A model generated the notes under the pieces. The model ran no database searches. It was not told the DNA's origin and saw nothing but the letters and a program-made list of their open reading frames with translations. From the IMG/VR virus record IMGVR_UViG_3300028802_000061, positions 1-21,978 of that record: DNA of 21,978 bases, one strand, 5' to 3'. This document shows, one piece after another, positions 20,428 to 21,978 of this stretch (within the stretch, counting starts at the first letter, position 1; the number at the start of each line of letters is the position of its first letter). A program made the translations under genes and the position numbers. Source of the stretch: a virus.

Positions 20428-20497
20428 CACCAGCCTGGGCCGCGTCGCTAAGGGCGCGGCCCATACGGGCGCTAATGTCCGCAGGAGAAAAACCACC
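20425..20497 (+). repeat. Cassette G: short two-hairpin form
   Basis: TAGCACCAGC stop. H1: TGGGCCGCG/CGCGGCCCA (20436-20444 with 20455-20463). H2: CGGGC-GCTAAT-GTCCG (20466-20481) with one G-T pair. There is no H3; CAGGAGAAAAACCACC then leads to ATG, the only full AGGAG in the series. Confidence 0.78.
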
Positions 20498-20590
20498 ATG
20501 TCAGTTAGTCTTTTTCATTGGGGCATGTATGCCATGTTTACCGCTATGGGCTTTCTCATTGGCCGCGCGAGCAAGGACAACGGGGGGTAG
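20498..20590 (+). CDS. 30-aa single-pass membrane micro-protein
   Basis: The product starts MSVSLFHWGMYAMFTAMGFL and ends IGRASKDNGG: one hydrophobic segment at residues about 5-22 followed by a short basic, polar tail that should stay cytoplasmic. A good AGGAG lies twelve bases upstream at the end of cassette G, the best evidence that this micro-gene is translated. Size and topology fit small phage membrane proteins, including spanin- or holin-related and toxin-like peptides, but no family is identified. Confidence 0.6.
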   Translation: MSVSLFHWGMYAMFTAMGFLIGRASKDNGG

Positions 20591-20627
20591 CGGCGTGAAC
20601 AACGCTATTCAAACTTGAAGAACCACC

Positions 20628-20723
20628 ATGCCCCAAAATGAAACATCCCCCTGGCGCGGGCTGGCCCTGGCCCTGCTGTTGATTGTGGCCGGTGTCGTGC
20701 TAGGCAGCATTAGCGGGCTTTAA
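20628..20723 (+). CDS. 31-aa single-pass membrane micro-protein
   Basis: A second micro-gene encodes MPQNETSPWRGLALALLLIV and AGVVLGSISGL: a polar N-terminus, then one hydrophobic helix of about 20 residues to the end. It shares the ACCACCATG start context with two cassette-preceded genes, but only GAAG is available as ribosome-binding site. The large hairpin and terminator follow, so it is probably the last gene of the operon. Function unknown; it might pair with the preceding membrane peptide. Confidence 0.5.
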   Translation: MPQNETSPWRGLALALLLIVAGVVLGSISGL

Positions 20724-20726
20724 ACA

Positions 20727-20776
20727 TGCGCCTGTGCGGCCTTGCGGACCCTCCGTTCTGCAAGGCCGCTGGCGCA
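20727..20776 (+). other. Large imperfect hairpin after the early operon
   Basis: TGCGCC (20727-20732) pairs with GGCGCA (20771-20776). GCGGCCTTGC (20736-20745) pairs with GCAAGGCCGC (20760-20769). The apex can form a small CGGA/TCCG hairpin. The structure is almost as stable on either strand and lacks a T-run; it may protect the 3' end of the early mRNA. Confidence 0.65.
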
Positions 20777-20779
20777 TTA

Positions 20780-20813
20780 GGGGGCGGGTCTTAGCAACCC
20801 GCCCCCGCCTTTT
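20780..20813 (+). terminator. Intrinsic terminator of the early operon
   Basis: GGGGGCGGGT (20780-20789) pairs perfectly with ACCCGCCCCC (20797-20806) around a seven-base loop, followed after three bases by TTTT. It lies between the last early micro-gene and the HTH regulator and separates the two transcription units. Confidence 0.78.
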
Positions 20814-20846
20814 GCCAGTTTGTCAATGGTCTTTAGGTCCAATACG

Positions 20847-20866
20847 GCTAACCCACTGCTAACCCA
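20847..20866 (+). repeat. Tandem 9-bp direct repeat GCTAACCCA, 11-bp spacing
   Basis: GCTAACCCA occurs at 20847-20855 and 20858-20866, one helical turn apart, upstream of the regulator promoter. It also resembles the GCTAAACC of the cassette H2 loops. Confidence 0.5.
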
Positions 20867-20910
20867 GAAAATTTGTCCCTTTGCCTTGAAATGTGTACGG
20901 TACGGGCGAA

Positions 20911-20925
20911 TACATTTTGTATTTG
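20911..20925 (+). promoter_or_regulatory. Operator-like site in front of the HTH regulator
   Basis: TACATTTTGTATTTG. With its flank it forms a palindrome AATACA-TTT-TGTATT (20909-20923). It lies 12 bases before the regulator ATG and about 20 bases downstream of a -35-like TTGAAA (20886-20891), so TACATT may also serve as the -10. A bound protein here would block transcription or translation of the regulator, consistent with autoregulation. Confidence 0.55.
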
Positions 20926-20937
20926 CCAGGGGGACGC

Positions 20938-21225
20938 ATGTCCAAAAAAACCAAGGACTACCGTTTTTATTTGGAAGGGAAGGAGAAAGACCCGATCATT
21001 GGGCAACTCCAAACCATTTTGCAGCAAAGCGGCAACATCAGCCCCGCGCAAATTCGACTTCTGTCGGAGCGGTCAGGGGTTTCCTATCACACGATTTGGG
21101 CCTGGTTTTACGGCCCGACACGCAACCCGCAAACCATCACCATGCGCTTTGTGATCAAAGCGGCGGGCGCCCGCTTGGGCATCATCATGGAAGACGGATC
21201 AATCGCCAAAGAACCAAGGAAATAA
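20938..21225 (+). CDS. Small HTH DNA-binding protein (Cro/CI-like fold), probable regulator
   Basis: The 95-residue product starts MSKKTKDYRFYLEGKEKDPI at ATG 20938, with GGGGGA six bases upstream; a GTG in frame at 20893 would read through the operator and is less likely. The segment ISPAQIRLLSERSGVSYHTI followed by WAWFYGPTRNPQT (residues about 35-67) has the turn and recognition-helix pattern of lambda-repressor-like HTH proteins, with a helical C-terminal part (RFVIKAAGARLGIIMEDG). It lacks an obvious CI cleavage or dimerisation domain, so a Cro-like role is plausible. The palindrome before it is a candidate target. The next gene follows by two bases and should be co-transcribed. Confidence 0.72.
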   Translation: MSKKTKDYRFYLEGKEKDPIIGQLQTILQQSGNISPAQIRLLSERSGVSYHTIWAWFYGPTRNPQTITMRFVIKAAGARLGIIMEDGSIAKEPRK

Positions 21226-21227
21226 AA

Positions 21228-21978
21228 ATGCCGAAGGGAATACCGAAGGACATAAAAATCAGCCCGAAATGCCCGCCGCTGCTAAGGCAGCTTATTTTGC
21301 AGCATGGCAGCCGCGTGGGGGCGGCGCATGCCAGTAAGACCGGCACCACCACCATCGCCAGAATTGCGGACGGCACTATTGAAATGAGCGACGCACAAAG
21401 GTTCAGGATTGAAGCCGCTTTGAACAGCGGCCCGTCGCCTATCACCACGGAGAAAAGAACAATGGCCGAAGTCGAGAAGCCGCCTGTTGTGATACCGCCC
21501 TGGAACAAGAAGATGGGCACCTACAAATTCAAAAACCCCAAGGGCAAGACCGTAACCCTCAAGCTGCCCGCCGATCTGGTGCAGCTTGTGAAGATAAGCG
21601 GCAACAATCTGAACGGCGCCGCGCGCTCCATCGGCTTCAGCGGCTGGAACACAGTCGGCAACAATCTTGAAGGCAAGTATGCGGAGAAGGTGCATCCGCG
21701 CGTCTATGCAGCCCTGAACGGGCTACCGCTGCCCATGAACGGGCACGGCGGCGCCGTAGGCGAAGAAGACCACTACACCCTGGGCATCGCAGTGTGCATC
21801 ATCAGCTTGGCCGACTACGAAAGGCTGGAAGACATGGCGACTATTTTAAGCGGTACGTTGGTCACCAAAATGTCGGCGGGTAATGTGTGGATTGTGATTT
21901 ACAAATTCAGCAGTCGCGACAAGCAGGAAAAGTTTGCCAAGCTGGCGCGTCGCGACGCCAAAAAGATTGTCTGTCCTT
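21228..21978 (+). CDS. Tandem HTH-like protein, unknown function (partial, runs off right edge)
   Basis: The reading frame is open from ATG 21228 to the window end (250 codons). Two segments look like repeats of each other: LRQLILQHGSRVGAAHASKT through RIEAALNSG (residues about 20-69) and LVQLVKISGNNLNGAARSIG through VYAALNGL (about 116-165). Both share L.QL, G....AA and a closing ALN. The first has an HTH-like pattern. The linker holds an internal ATG (21462) with the cassette-type ACGGAG nine bases upstream, so a second product may be made. A separate C-terminal part begins near residue 180. It could be a regulator; the rest of the gene is not in the window. Confidence 0.65.
   Translation, partial: MPKGIPKDIKISPKCPPLLRQLILQHGSRVGAAHASKTGTTTIARIADGTIEMSDAQRFRIEAALNSGPSPITTEKRTMAEVEKPPVVIPPWNKKMGTYKFKNPKGKTVTLKLPADLVQLVKISGNNLNGAARSIGFSGWNTVGNNLEGKYAEKVHPRVYAALNGLPLPMNGHGGAVGEEDHYTLGIAVCIISLADYERLEDMATILSGTLVTKMSAGNVWIVIYKFSSRDKQEKFAKLARRDAKKIVCP

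Noticed and set aside
16930-20497. First hairpins of the cassettes as intrinsic terminators
   Set aside because: None is followed by a T-run on the plus strand and each is followed by further conserved structure and a ribosome-binding site.
16930-20497. CRISPR array or tRNA cluster
   Set aside because: Repeats are separated by genes, not 30-40-base spacers, and no cloverleaf with acceptor, anticodon and T-arm can be drawn.
20595-20618. Seven-codon frame starting GTG between the two membrane micro-genes
   Set aside because: Too short to support and easily explained by chance.

Overview
The window is part of the genome of a short-tailed, tailed double-stranded DNA phage (podovirus-like) or a closely related prophage. 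A small-subunit terminase, a large terminase with Walker and nuclease motifs, a large P22-type portal, an acidic scaffold, a major capsid protein, a tail adaptor and a beta-propeller tail-nozzle protein lie close together. No tail tube, sheath or tape-measure gene is seen. The GC-rich composition and the small accessory proteins (HTPGPW-type, RMF-like) suggest a proteobacterial host, perhaps alphaproteobacterial; that is a weak inference. No integrase, replication or lysis gene can be recognised.

Positions 1-16563 are a leftward (minus-strand) packaging and structural block. In transcription order it holds: small terminase (16563-15997); a gene-free G-rich control region (15996-15622); tail fibre 1; a 76-aa gene; tail fibre 2; two small genes; large terminase; four small overlapping genes; portal; two intergenic hairpins; scaffold; major capsid protein; a terminator; a putative head decoration protein; an acidic protein; the head-tail adaptor; the nozzle protein; and the first 16 codons of another gene. 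Most of these genes overlap or abut, so they are probably co-transcribed and translationally coupled. The fibre genes sit between the two terminase genes, which is an unusual order.

Positions 16564-20723 are a rightward block of thirteen small accessory genes. Seven of its gene junctions carry a repeated RNA-like cassette. It starts at the stop codon of one gene (TAGCCACAGC), forms up to three consecutive hairpins whose arms differ from copy to copy but stay complementary, and ends in an ACGGAG or AGGAG ribosome-binding site just before the next start. A shorter relative lies in the leader of the first gene. Genes not separated by a cassette are joined by ATGA or TGATG overlaps. This cassette array is the most unusual feature of the window; it recalls the start-associated sequences of Cluster K mycobacteriophages but has a different sequence and architecture.

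Positions 20724-21978 hold a large hairpin, an intrinsic terminator, a small HTH regulator and a second, incomplete HTH-like gene running off the right edge. A 15-bp site with a palindromic core, TACATTTTGTATTTG, lies just upstream of the regulator. It recurs exactly, inverted, in the control region upstream of the fibres, and approximately in the divergent region between small terminase and the early genes. This suggests that one regulator governs both arms.
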